64,000 bases of DNA from Lachnospiraceae bacterium (GCA_024682075.1 JAIKZQ010000031.1:28129-92128); one strand, 5' to 3'; numbered from the stretch's first letter, positions 46,356-54,553 are shown. Notes: generated by a model from the letters alone, not told the origin. Made by a program: numbers and translations.

Positions 46356-46751
46356 ATGAACATTGCACTTATCGCACATGATTCAAAAAAGAAGCTCATG
46401 CAGAACTTTTGCGTGGCATACAGGGGGATATTGTCAAAACATGACCTGTATGCGACCGGAACGACCGGAAGACTTATTGAAGAGGTAACGAATCTTACGA
46501 TTCATAAATTTCTTGCAGGACATTTGGGCGGGGAACAGCAGCTTGCCGCTCAGATCGAGCAGAATCTTATAGATCTGGTCATCTTTTTGCGTGATCCCAT
46601 CAATGTCACCGTTCACGAACCCAATGTCGAGAACGTGTTCAGGGATTGCGATCTTCATAATATTCCGCTTGCGACCAATCTTGCCAGTGCGGAGCTTCTT
46701 ATCAAATCCCTCGACAGAGGCGATCTTGAATGGAGAGAAATGTATAAATGA
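46356..46751 (+). CDS. mgsA: Divergent methylglyoxal synthase-like protein
   Basis: 131 residues from ATG 46356. The MGS fold is clear: ALIAHDSKKKLM at the start, TTGTTGR-type YATGTTGRL, GHLGGEQQLAAQI and FLRDPINVTVHEPN. E. coli MgsA uses Asp71 (GGDQQ), His98 and Asp101 (HDPD); here they are Glu60, His87 and Asn90. Two catalytic acids are changed, so methylglyoxal synthesis may be altered or lost. Sits between rodA and dacA with a 4-nt overlap into the latter. Not a frameshift artefact. Confidence 0.8.
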   Translation: MNIALIAHDSKKKLMQNFCVAYRGILSKHDLYATGTTGRLIEEVTNLTIHKFLAGHLGGEQQLAAQIEQNLIDLVIFLRDPINVTVHEPNVENVFRDCDLHNIPLATNLASAELLIKSLDRGDLEWREMYK

Positions 46752-47743
46752 TCCGTTCATGCGGAAGTTTCAAAATAAAGATCATATGCCTGTTTTCCGT
46801 ATTCCTTCTTCTTATGTCCGGATGCGGGGCAGGACTGTCTTCGCCTTATGCTTCATCAACTCTTGCATCTGAAATTGCCGGCAGGGGATTTGTGGCTGAT
46901 CTGAGGGCAGATTCTTTTGCACATGATTTATGTGTGGTTACCCGGGATATACCTGTTCCCGGCCTCGAACAGGCAAACAGCATCGAAGCCATTCTTTTGG
47001 TTGACGTTAATAATGCAGAGCCTCTTGCCGCTGTAAATGCCCATCGTCAGATTCATCCCGCATCCACCACCAAACTGATGACCGCTCTGATCGCACTTGA
47101 GAACTGTTCAATGGATGAAAAGATCGTCCTCGGCCAGGAAGTTACGGGATTCCGTTATGATGAGCAGGTTCTTCCCGGTCATGTCGGAGATACCATGACC
47201 ATGGACCAGGCACTTCATTTCATGCTCATGTATTCGGCAAATGACATATCCAATGCCATTGCCGTTCACATTGCCGGAAGTCTCAGCGAGTTCTGCGACA
47301 TGATGAATGAGAAGGCAAGAGCCATCGGGGCTACCAACACGCATTTTTCCAATCCGCACGGACTTGATGCGGATGATCACATGACGACGGCTTATGATCT
47401 CTATCTGATCCTCAGTGAATGCATCAAATACGACAAATTCACCGAGATAGTCTCAAGTGCCGAATATTCGACCGTGTATTATGATGTTAACGGCAATTCG
47501 GTCGAGAGGACCGTCAGGTCGACGGATCTGTTCATCAGAAGCGACAAGGATGTTGATCCTCCTTCCGGCATCACCGTGATCGGCGGCAAGACCGGAACGA
47601 CAGGCGGAGCGGGACATTGTCTCATTGTTCTGTGCAGGGATCCGTCCGGTAATCCTTACATATCCTGCGTAATGGGCACGCCCGACACGGATACTTTATA
47701 CGATCATCAGCAGAAGGTAATGTCGCTGATACTGAACAGGTAA
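46748..47743 (+). CDS. dacA: D-alanyl-D-alanine carboxypeptidase (class S11), likely lipoprotein
   Basis: 331 residues. N-terminal hydrophobic segment ending in LMSGC, a lipobox with Cys26, so probably a lipid-anchored form rather than the usual secreted form with a C-terminal amphipathic anchor. Serine active-site motifs: SxxK in PASTTKLMT, SxN in YSANDIS, KTG in GGKTGTTGG. Trims pentapeptides. Last gene of the rod operon, followed by a terminator/promoter overlap. Confidence 0.92.
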   Translation: MIRSCGSFKIKIICLFSVFLLLMSGCGAGLSSPYASSTLASEIAGRGFVADLRADSFAHDLCVVTRDIPVPGLEQANSIEAILLVDVNNAEPLAAVNAHRQIHPASTTKLMTALIALENCSMDEKIVLGQEVTGFRYDEQVLPGHVGDTMTMDQALHFMLMYSANDISNAIAVHIAGSLSEFCDMMNEKARAIGATNTHFSNPHGLDADDHMTTAYDLYLILSECIKYDKFTEIVSSAEYSTVYYDVNGNSVERTVRSTDLFIRSDKDVDPPSGITVIGGKTGTTGGAGHCLIVLCRDPSGNPYISCVMGTPDTDTLYDHQQKVMSLILNR

Positions 47744-47774
47744 GCGGCGGAAAAATAAACATTCCGGAGTCTAT

Positions 47775-47800
47775 AAAAACCTTGTCAGTTTTAGGTTTTT
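47775..47800 (+). terminator. Terminator hairpin at the end of the rod operon
   Basis: AAAAACCT (47775-47782) pairs with AGGTTTTT (47793-47800), 10-nt loop. U-run on both strands is possible. The loop contains the -35 of the following promoter. Confidence 0.65.
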
Positions 47801-47810
47801 ACACTATAAT
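47782..47810 (+). promoter_or_regulatory. Sigma-A promoter for the P-loop gene
   Basis: TTGTCA (47782-47787), 17-bp spacer, TATAAT (47805-47810). Start codon GTG is 48 bp downstream. Confidence 0.75.
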
Positions 47811-47817
47811 CTAATTA

Positions 47818-47830
47818 GCGGTCAGACCGC
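47818..47830. promoter_or_regulatory. Operator-like palindrome at the transcription start
   Basis: GCGGTC - A - GACCGC, perfect 13-nt palindrome, G/C-rich in an A/T-rich gap, placed about 7-20 bp after the -10, where it would cover +1. Could be a repressor site or a 5' mRNA hairpin. Confidence 0.55.
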
Positions 47831-47857
47831 AAATAATAGCATCGGAGGGTAAGCGTA

Positions 47858-48286
47858 GTGGTTTCATTGATTGTTGGTCAGAAGGGCAAAGGTAAGACTA
47901 AGGAACTTTTGGACAAGGTAAATGCCGATGTTAAAACCGTATCAGGTAATATCGTTTATCTTGATAAGAACACCGCTCACATGTTTGAGCTGAACAACAA
48001 GATCAGGCTTATCAATGTAAGCGATTATGATATCACAAGTCCTGATCAGTTTTATGGTTTTGTAGCTGGTATCATTTCCCAGAATCATGATATACAGCAG
48101 ATGTATTTCGATTCATACTGCAAGATCTCCGCTCAGGAAGACTGCAACATAACCGATAACGTTGAAAAGCTTGCAGCTTTGTCGGCTAAGTATTCGGTAG
48201 ACATGGTTCTTTCGGTATCACTTGAGAGAAGCAAGTTCCCTGCAGAGCTCCAGGCAAACGAGAAGATCGCGATCAATTTCCTTTAA
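47858..48286 (+). CDS. Small P-loop protein (often called twitching motility PilT-like)
   Basis: 142 residues from GTG 47858, with GGAGGG 8 bases upstream. Walker A GQKGKGKT at residues 7-14. Later segments (IVYLDKNTAHMFELN, MYFDSYCKI, DMVLSVSL) are short beta-strands of a compact Rossmann-like fold with no clear Walker B acid. Lachnospiraceae copies are named 'twitching motility protein PilT', but the sequence lacks PilT's Asp/His boxes. Function unknown. It has its own promoter with an operator-like palindrome and is followed by a terminator. Confidence 0.75.
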   Translation: MVSLIVGQKGKGKTKELLDKVNADVKTVSGNIVYLDKNTAHMFELNNKIRLINVSDYDITSPDQFYGFVAGIISQNHDIQQMYFDSYCKISAQEDCNITDNVEKLAALSAKYSVDMVLSVSLERSKFPAELQANEKIAINFL

Positions 48287-48301
48287 TACTCTTGACACAC
48301 A

Positions 48302-48346
48302 GCCCCGGAGAGCTTCGAACCTCATCCGGGGCATTTACTTTGTTTA
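48302..48346 (+). terminator. Rho-independent-type terminator
   Basis: GCCCCGGA (48302-48309) pairs with TCCGGGGC (48325-48332), 15-nt loop. The following tract is only mildly T-rich (ATTTACTTTG). It lies 18 bp before the next start codon. Confidence 0.6.
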
Positions 48347-48349
48347 TCT

Positions 48350-49753
48350 ATGAGCAATAACAATTCGGACAATATCAGAAGGTTTACAAAAAGCCATAAT
48401 CTAAGTATAGGCACTGTACTCTTTTTTCTGATATTCATATATGTCATCATTGTTTCTTTCATATATTTCAGTTCCGATCCCATCGTCAGATACGAAGTCG
48501 TTGAAGGATCCCTTTCATCACAGAATATCTACAGGGCAATGGCAATACGCGATGAGCACGTTGTCGAGAGCCCTTATTCCGGATATGTCAATTTTCTTGC
48601 CCGTGAGGGACAAAAAGTTGCTGTCGGAGACATAGTCTATACTGTTGATGAGACCGGAAGACTTAATGAATTCCTTGAATCGCAGTCACTTCTGGAGAAT
48701 ACCCTGACCGACAAGGAGCTTGATGATTTCAAGAATGAGATCGTTGATTTCGCACATTCTTATGACAGCCTTACATACAGTGAGGTTTATTCATTCAAGT
48801 ATGCTCTTCAGAATTCGGTTCTCAAGCTTGCCAATTCCAATTTCCTCGAATCACTCAGGGCTGCGCAGGATGAAGGCGGCCTTTCTACTGCGGTTAAGTA
48901 CTGCACGAGTGCTCATGCCGGCACGGTTTCTTACTGGACCGACGGATATGAGACTCTTGATCCCGGTGCGGTCACTATGGATATGTTCAACGAAAGGGAT
49001 TATGAGAAGGTAAACATCACCGCAAATGAACTCAGGGCAACCGGTGATCCTGTATATAAGCTTACCGAGAGTGAGGACTGGTGCATCGTATTTCCCATCA
49101 AGGAAGCGGATGCGGAGGATTTTATAGAGAGAGGCTACATCCAGACAAGATTCCTGAGAAATCAGTATGAATGCTGGGGGAAGGTTTCGATCATCAGAAA
49201 TGACAAGGATGTATTCTGCAGACTTGATTTCAATAATTCGATGTCTGCGTTTGCCAATGAAAGATTCCTTGATGTGGAGCTGATCCTCGGAGAGGAGACC
49301 GGTCTTAAGGTTCCCAACAGTTCAATAATCCAGAAGGAATTCTATCTGGTCGATGAGAGATTCGTGATCTATGATTCCGTAAACAATATTTACTACATCA
49401 TGATCACCGGTTATGACGAGACCGGCCAGCCCATTACCATGAGAAGAGAGATATCCGTTTATTCTCATGATGAGAAGAACCATGTTTATTACGTCGATGA
49501 GACGATAATCACCGCAGGAGATGTCCTGCATCTTGAGAATTCCCAGGACACGTTTGTGATCAGTGCCCGTGGAACTCTGACAGGTGTTTATAACATAAAC
49601 AAGGGCTATGCGGACTTCAAGGAGATAACCATCCTTGCGCAGAACGATGAATATGCCATCGTCAAGCCCAATTCTACATATGGTCTCAGGGTTTACGATT
49701 ATATCGCGCTTAAGGCCGACACGGTATCTGCCGACCAGTTCATTAACGAATGA
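48350..49753 (+). CDS. HlyD-like membrane protein of the sepF neighbourhood
   Basis: 467 residues. A membrane helix at about 20-42, then an extracytoplasmic region with biotinyl-lipoyl-like halves (YRAMAIRDEHVVESPYSGYVN and EGQKVAVGDIVYTVD), a helical middle and a second beta domain. This is the adaptor-type architecture. No ABC or RND partner is adjacent. In Lachnospiraceae a similar gene recurrently lies directly before yggS-sepF, suggesting a role in division or envelope biology rather than drug efflux. Confidence 0.75.
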   Translation: MSNNNSDNIRRFTKSHNLSIGTVLFFLIFIYVIIVSFIYFSSDPIVRYEVVEGSLSSQNIYRAMAIRDEHVVESPYSGYVNFLAREGQKVAVGDIVYTVDETGRLNEFLESQSLLENTLTDKELDDFKNEIVDFAHSYDSLTYSEVYSFKYALQNSVLKLANSNFLESLRAAQDEGGLSTAVKYCTSAHAGTVSYWTDGYETLDPGAVTMDMFNERDYEKVNITANELRATGDPVYKLTESEDWCIVFPIKEADAEDFIERGYIQTRFLRNQYECWGKVSIIRNDKDVFCRLDFNNSMSAFANERFLDVELILGEETGLKVPNSSIIQKEFYLVDERFVIYDSVNNIYYIMITGYDETGQPITMRREISVYSHDEKNHVYYVDETIITAGDVLHLENSQDTFVISARGTLTGVYNINKGYADFKEITILAQNDEYAIVKPNSTYGLRVYDYIALKADTVSADQFINE

Positions 49754-49769
49754 TCAAGAGGTAATTACT

Positions 49770-50465
49770 TTGGGTACAGTATCCGATAATTATATTTCTG
49801 TTCTGAATGAAGTAAAGCAGCTTACCGTAAAGAGCGGCAGGAAGGAAGATGAATGCACGCTTGTCGCTGTCAGTAAGACCAAGCCTGTCGAGATGCTCAG
49901 GGAGGCTTATGAAGCCGGATGCAGGGATTTCGGCGAGAATTATGTTCAGGAGCTTGTCGATAAGATACCGCAGCTTCCGGGTGACATCAGATGGCACATG
50001 ATAGGTCATCTTCAGACGAACAAGGTCAAGTACATCGTCGGCAAGACTTTTCTGATCCATGGAGTCGACTCCGTGAAGCTGGCCCGTGAGATAGGAAAAC
50101 AGTCCGAAAAACTCGGCTTAGTAAGTGACATTCTTCTTGAAGTTAACATTGCAAGTGAGGAAAGCAAATTCGGATTCAAACCCGATGAAGTGACAGATGC
50201 CGTAAATGAAATAGCGCAGATACCGGGTGTCAGGATAAGGGGGCTGATGACCAGTGCTCCGATATGTGAAAATCCCGAGCAAAATCGTGTATTTTTTCAC
50301 AATATGAAGCAATTATCCATTGACATAAAAAAGCAAAAAACTGATAATGTTTGTATGGACTATCTGTCCATGGGAATGAGCGGTGATTATGTGACGGCGG
50401 TTGATGAAGGATCCACGTTCGTCAGGGTCGGAACCGCAATATTCGGAGCCAGAGAGTACCATTAG
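49770..50465 (+). CDS. yggS: YggS family PLP homeostasis protein
   Basis: 231 residues from TTG 49770 (AGAGGT 7 bases upstream); no ATG fits. PLP lysine in LVAVSKTKPVEML, GENYVQELVDK, WHMIGHLQTNK, MGMSGDY near the end. A PLP-binding single-domain protein with fold-type III barrel and no known enzymatic reaction; it balances PLP and amino-acid pools. Classical neighbour of sepF. Confidence 0.93.
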   Translation: MGTVSDNYISVLNEVKQLTVKSGRKEDECTLVAVSKTKPVEMLREAYEAGCRDFGENYVQELVDKIPQLPGDIRWHMIGHLQTNKVKYIVGKTFLIHGVDSVKLAREIGKQSEKLGLVSDILLEVNIASEESKFGFKPDEVTDAVNEIAQIPGVRIRGLMTSAPICENPEQNRVFFHNMKQLSIDIKKQKTDNVCMDYLSMGMSGDYVTAVDEGSTFVRVGTAIFGAREYH

Positions 50466-50515
50466 AATATGCATTCTCGTGCATGTTCCCAAGATAAATG
50501 AATGAGAGGGTAAAA

Positions 50516-50998
50516 ATGGGTAGTGCTGTTGACAAGTTCATGAATTTTATGAAGCTGGACAATAAGGACGAGGAGAATGACGATTACGGATTCGACGATG
50601 ATGATGCAGTCCAGGTTAATGATTATCAGTCGTCCGATGCAGATGAAATCGATAAGCCCAAGAAATCAACAAAGGGCATGTTCAAGACTCAGGATACACG
50701 GAGGAAAAATATGAGCGCAAGTTTTAATGCCGGTGTCAGCATGAGATTTCCCAAGGAACTCAATGATGCCGCTGAAGTAGTTGATGATCTTAAGTCTATG
50801 AACAGTGTTGTTCTTAATCTCCAGGGACTTGATTCCTCACTTGCACAGAGCATATATGATTTCCTTTGCGGTGCGTGCTATGCTCTCGGATGCCGCATGG
50901 AGAAAGTATCCGATTATGTATATGTCATCACTCCCGAAAGCGTTACTCTTTCCGGAGATCTGATGTCACAGGGACCTGACGGAAACGGACTTTTCTGA
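50516..50998 (+). CDS. sepF: Cell division protein SepF
   Basis: 160 residues from ATG 50516 (GAGAGGGT upstream; ATG 50498 is an alternative). N-terminal amphipathic segment AVDKFMNFMKL, an acidic linker (about 18-50), then the SepF fold with VVLNLQGLDSSLAQSIYDFLCGACYAL. Anchors and bundles FtsZ at the membrane. In many relatives ylmH and divIVA follow; here a terminator and aroB come next. Confidence 0.93.
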   Translation: MGSAVDKFMNFMKLDNKDEENDDYGFDDDDAVQVNDYQSSDADEIDKPKKSTKGMFKTQDTRRKNMSASFNAGVSMRFPKELNDAAEVVDDLKSMNSVVLNLQGLDSSLAQSIYDFLCGACYALGCRMEKVSDYVYVITPESVTLSGDLMSQGPDGNGLF

Positions 50999-51017
50999 TA
51001 TTATCATTAACAATGTT

Positions 51018-51061
51018 ACGGACCGCTTGCCAGGCCTTAGCTGAGCGGTCCGTTATTTTTT
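51018..51061 (+). terminator. Strong terminator/attenuator between sepF and aroB
   Basis: ACGGACCGCT (51018-51027) pairs perfectly with AGCGGTCCGT (51044-51053), 16-nt loop, then TATTTTTT. Only 10 bp lie between its U-tract and aroB's ATG, which itself carries the GAGG ribosome site, so no promoter fits between them. Confidence 0.85.
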
Positions 51062-51071
51062 GAGGTAAGCA

Positions 51072-52193
51072 ATGAAAGAAACTGATCAGATCGATATGTC
51101 GAGACTTACCGTCAAATGCGGAACCAAGTCCTCATACGATATTATATATAAGCAGTCCTTTGAAGCACTTCCCGCTGAAGTCAGTCTTTTGTATCCGGAT
51201 AAAGTAAGGATATGTGTCATCACCGATTCGAATGTCGATCCTTTGTATTCTCAGGAAGTGACAGACAAGCTTGAGAGCATTTCCTCGAGCGTTATGAAGT
51301 ATGTGATTCCTGCAGGTGAGGAGCATAAGAATCTTGATGAGATCAATAAGATCTACAGATTCCTGATCGAAAATAAATTTGACCGTAAGACTCTGCTTGT
51401 TGCACTCGGCGGCGGTGTTGTAGGTGACATGACAGGCTATGTTGCTGCAACCTTTCTTCGCGGAGTTGATTTCGTGCAGATACCCACGACACTTCTTGCT
51501 CAGGTTGATTCTTCCATAGGCGGTAAGACCGGCGTAGATTTTGAAGGATTCAAGAACATGATCGGAGCATTCAAGATGCCCGTTCTGGTATATGTCAATC
51601 TTTCAACTCTTAACTCGCTTCCCGGAAGACAGTTCGTTTCGGGATTTGCCGAGGTCATGAAGTCCGCTCTTTTGAAGGATGAGAACTTCTATGTCTGGCT
51701 TATAGATCATTCATACGAGATCAGGGACATGGATCTTGATACATTGTCAGAGATGGTCTACAGATGTGATGACATCAAGAGGATGATCGTTGAGAAGGAT
51801 CCTTATGAAAAGAAGGACAGGGCTCTTCTGAACCTTGGTCATACACTCGGACACGCCATTGAGAAGTATTATGATTTCAAGTTCCTCCACGGAGAATGCG
51901 TTGCGCTCGGATGCGTAGCCGCTGCTTTCATTTCCTGGAAAAAGGAATTCCTTTCCAAGGAAGAATTCTACGAGATCAGGGATATGTTCGTTCTTTTCGG
52001 ACTGCCCATTTCAATGGATCTTGCCGATACGGCCAGGATCGTTGAACTGACGAAGAATGATAAGAAAATGGCTTCCGGCCATGTTAAGTTCATATTGCTC
52101 AAAAAGATAGGCAAGGCATTTATCAACGAAGAAGTTACCGATGAAGAGATGTCGGCCGCACTGGATGAGCTGAATTTTGCCGAAGGAGATTAA
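51072..52193 (+). CDS. aroB: 3-dehydroquinate synthase
   Basis: 373 residues. Second step of the shikimate pathway. NAD-binding segment LVALGGGVVGDMTGYVAATFLRG starts near 113; PTTLLAQVDSSIGGKTGVD follows, and zinc ligands lie in LNLGHTLGHAIE and the downstream HGE. Start ATG 51072 with GAGG upstream. Unusual neighbour for sepF/lspA; probably read through the terminator or from an internal sepF promoter. Confidence 0.94.
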   Translation: MKETDQIDMSRLTVKCGTKSSYDIIYKQSFEALPAEVSLLYPDKVRICVITDSNVDPLYSQEVTDKLESISSSVMKYVIPAGEEHKNLDEINKIYRFLIENKFDRKTLLVALGGGVVGDMTGYVAATFLRGVDFVQIPTTLLAQVDSSIGGKTGVDFEGFKNMIGAFKMPVLVYVNLSTLNSLPGRQFVSGFAEVMKSALLKDENFYVWLIDHSYEIRDMDLDTLSEMVYRCDDIKRMIVEKDPYEKKDRALLNLGHTLGHAIEKYYDFKFLHGECVALGCVAAAFISWKKEFLSKEEFYEIRDMFVLFGLPISMDLADTARIVELTKNDKKMASGHVKFILLKKIGKAFINEEVTDEEMSAALDELNFAEGD

Positions 52194-52195
52194 AG

Positions 52196-52765
52196 TTGGA
52201 TTCTGTTTCTGAAAATACTGCAAGCATGCGTGAAAGAAAGAAGATCGAGAAAAAGAAGATGATCATGGCATGTGTTATTTTGGCGGTCATTGCCGTAATT
52301 CTCGATCGGATCACTAAATATGCCGCAGTTTCAAATCTCAAGGATAACGGAGCCTGTGTCCTCATAGACGGGGTGCTTGAACTTTATTACATAGTCAACA
52401 CCGGCTCCAGCTGGGGAATGCTCGCGGGTCAGAAGATACTTATACTGTTCATCTCGGCTGTTATCATAGCTCTCTGTGTATTCATGATCGCAAGGAGCCC
52501 TGATGACGTTAAGTATATCCCGTTTAACATTTCACTTGCGATGATCATTGCGGGCGGAATCGGAAATGGTATTGACCGCATACGTTTTTCGTATGTCATT
52601 GATTTCATCTATTTCAAAGTGATCAATTTTCCCGTGTTTAACGTGGCGGACATATTCGTGACATGCGGAGCTTTTATTTTCATTTTCCTTATTGTTTTCA
52701 AGTACAAGGAAAAGGATCTTTACTTCATGAAGTTCAACCAGAAGAAATTCAGGGAGATGAGCTGA
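52196..52765 (+). CDS. lspA: Lipoprotein signal peptidase LspA
   Basis: 189 residues, four membrane helices. Start TTG 52196 with GAAGGAGA just upstream. Catalytic Asp pair: GGIGNGIDRI and FNVADIFVT. The usual NxGAAFS loop reads NTGSSWGML. The N-terminal charged stretch before helix 1 (RERKKIEKKK) is longer than usual, and it has a C-terminal basic tail. Processes prolipoproteins such as the DacA above. Confidence 0.92.
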   Translation: MDSVSENTASMRERKKIEKKKMIMACVILAVIAVILDRITKYAAVSNLKDNGACVLIDGVLELYYIVNTGSSWGMLAGQKILILFISAVIIALCVFMIARSPDDVKYIPFNISLAMIIAGGIGNGIDRIRFSYVIDFIYFKVINFPVFNVADIFVTCGAFIFIFLIVFKYKEKDLYFMKFNQKKFREMS

Positions 52766-53685
52766 TGAGGCGTTTTTGCTTTACATGTGAAGAAGATGCA
52801 GCAGGGGAGAGAGTCGACAGACTTCTCCCTTCTTTGCTTGAAGGGGTATCCAGATCTTATCTTCAGAGGGTTATCAAGGAAGGCGGCCTTGTCGTCAACG
52901 GCAAACAGGCAAAGGGCTCACTTAATGTAAAAGAGGGAGATGCTCTTGAGCTGGAACTCCCCGATGCTCAGAGTCCTGACATACCTGCTGAAGACATTCC
53001 TCTGGACATTCTGTATGAAGACAGTGATGTCATCGTTGTGAACAAGCCTAAGGGAATGGTCGTTCATCCTGCTGCGGGGCATTATACAGGCACGCTCGTA
53101 AATGCACTGATGTATCATTGCGGAGATTCATTGAGCGGGATAAACGGTGTCATGCGCCCCGGAATCGTTCACAGGATCGATAAGGATACTACGGGCTCTG
53201 TCATTGCCTGCAAAAATGATGCAGCCCATATGAAGCTTTCAGAGCAGTTCAAGGCACATTCAATTAACAGAGTATATAAGGCAATCTGCCTCGGAGTCAT
53301 CCCCGAAGATGAAAGAGTTATAGATGCTCCGATAGGAAGGCTTTCTTCCGACAGAAAGAAGATGGGAATCGTACCGGGCGGTAAGAGGGCGGTTACGCAT
53401 GTCAAAGTGCTTGAGAGATTTGCAGACTATACATTCATAGAATGCAGGCTCGAAACCGGAAGGACTCATCAGATCAGAGTTCACCTGTCATCGATTGGGC
53501 ATCCGATCCTCGGCGATGAGATATACGGAAAAGCTGCTTCACCTCTCAATAAGCGTTTTAATCTTGAAGGGCAGACGCTTCATGCACAGGTTCTGGGATT
53601 TGAACATCCTTCAACCGGAGATTATGTTGAGACCGTTGCGCCGCTGCCTCAGTATTTCGAGCATTTGTTGAATGTCATGAAGTGA
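52765..53685 (+). CDS. rluD: 23S rRNA pseudouridine synthase RluD family
   Basis: 306 residues from ATG 52765, which overlaps the lspA stop (TGATG). N-terminal S4 domain (AGERVDRLLPSLLEGVSRSYLQR), catalytic Asp in HRIDKDTTGSVIAC (about 132-145), VNKPKGMVVHPAAGH, and RTHQIRVHLSSIGHPILGD. The RluA-group exact target is unassigned; RluD/YlyB are the closest. The lspA-rluD pair is typical. Confidence 0.93.
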   Translation: MRRFCFTCEEDAAGERVDRLLPSLLEGVSRSYLQRVIKEGGLVVNGKQAKGSLNVKEGDALELELPDAQSPDIPAEDIPLDILYEDSDVIVVNKPKGMVVHPAAGHYTGTLVNALMYHCGDSLSGINGVMRPGIVHRIDKDTTGSVIACKNDAAHMKLSEQFKAHSINRVYKAICLGVIPEDERVIDAPIGRLSSDRKKMGIVPGGKRAVTHVKVLERFADYTFIECRLETGRTHQIRVHLSSIGHPILGDEIYGKAASPLNKRFNLEGQTLHAQVLGFEHPSTGDYVETVAPLPQYFEHLLNVMK

Positions 53686-53718
53686 ATATGCATAGTTGTG
53701 GGGAGCCTGCATAAAAAA

Positions 53719-53754
53719 TTTCCTCATGCACCGATTGCATTAAATTCATGTTCG
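53719..53754 (-). repeat. Dispersed 36-bp intergenic repeat, copy B
   Basis: Minus-strand copy of the element at 31040-31075 (32/36 identical, same 17-nt core). It lies downstream of rluD and upstream of the cytidylate-kinase-like promoter. Confidence 0.7.
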
Positions 53755-53800
53755 TTTTTAATGCCGGTATATATTTTACAGAATATTTGCAATATTTTCA

Positions 53801-53862
53801 GATAATAGATTGAGTTTATCGGAAAACGGTTTTATAATTGTAATTGACAGAAATCTATTATC
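53801..53862. promoter_or_regulatory. Inverted repeat pair flanking a promoter
   Basis: GATAATAGATT (53801-53811) and AATCTATTATC (53852-53862) are exact 11-bp inverted copies 51 bp apart start to start (about five helical turns). The left arm overlaps the -35; the right lies just past the predicted +1 and before the RBS. Fits paired operators or looping. Confidence 0.5.
53810..53838 (+). promoter_or_regulatory. Promoter for cytidylate kinase-like gene
   Basis: TTGAGT (53810-53815), 17-bp spacer, TATAAT (53833-53838). A TTGACA at 53844-53849 has no matching -10 and is less likely. Confidence 0.7.
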
Positions 53863-53880
53863 GGAAGGACGGTGATCTGT

Positions 53881-54501
53881 ATGAAAACTGTAATCACTAT
53901 AGGAAGACAGTTCGGTTCGGGCGGAAGAGTCATAGGCGAGCAGCTTGCCAAGGCGTATGACATCAAATATTATGACAAGGAGCTTCTTGCCAGGGCTGCA
54001 AAGGAGAGCGGTTTTTGTGAAGAGATCCTGATGAATCATGACGAGAGGCCTACGAATTCTTTTCTGTACAATCTTGTCATAGATACTTACAGCTTCGGTT
54101 ATAATTCTTCGTCTTTTGTCGATATGCCGATCTCACAGAAGGTTTTCCTGGCACAGTTTGACACCATCAAGAAGGTTGCTGACGAAGGTCCCTGCGTCAT
54201 AGTCGGAAGATGTGCCGATTATGCTCTTGAGGGCAGGGATAATGTGATTAATCTCTTTATCTATGCGAATGAGGATTATAAGGTAAAGAGGATCATGGAG
54301 CAGTATCAGCTTGATGAGGCCAAAGCTAAGGACATGATCATCAAGAAGGATAAGCAGAGACAGAGTTATTACAATTATTATACCAATAAGAAATGGGGCA
54401 AGGCCGAGTCTTACGATCTGTGCATCAATTCGGCCGTCCTGGGTATAGAAGGCTCCGTGAAGCTCATCAAGCAGTATATTGATGATTTCGAGCAGAAGTA
54501 A
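53881..54501 (+). CDS. Cytidylate kinase-like family protein (AAA P-loop)
   Basis: 206 residues from ATG 53881 (GGAAGGACGGTGAT upstream). P-loop ITIGRQFGSGGRVIGEQLA (about 5-23), a variant Walker A. The GPCVIVGRCADYALEGRDNV segment and QRQSYYNYYTNKKWG match the cytidylate-kinase-like family (distinct from the Cmk in rpsA operons). The actual nucleotide substrate is unknown. Stand-alone with its own promoter and possible operator pair. Confidence 0.82.
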   Translation: MKTVITIGRQFGSGGRVIGEQLAKAYDIKYYDKELLARAAKESGFCEEILMNHDERPTNSFLYNLVIDTYSFGYNSSSFVDMPISQKVFLAQFDTIKKVADEGPCVIVGRCADYALEGRDNVINLFIYANEDYKVKRIMEQYQLDEAKAKDMIIKKDKQRQSYYNYYTNKKWGKAESYDLCINSAVLGIEGSVKLIKQYIDDFEQK

Positions 54502-54519
54502 AAGAATTTAAAATATATA

Positions 54520-54548
54520 TTGACATATAAGGCACCTCTTGCTATTAT
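54520..54548 (+). promoter_or_regulatory. Strong sigma-A promoter for the L21 operon
   Basis: Perfect -35 TTGACA (54520-54525), 17-bp spacer, TATTAT (54543-54548). The predicted start is about 54555, directly at the leader's closing stem. Confidence 0.88.
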
Positions 54549-54553
54549 CTTTG

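Noticed and set aside
54531..54538. GGCACCTC complementary to the rplU ribosome site (54664-54671)
   Set aside because: It lies in the spacer between the -35 and -10 of the promoter, so it is not in the RNA and cannot mask the RBS.
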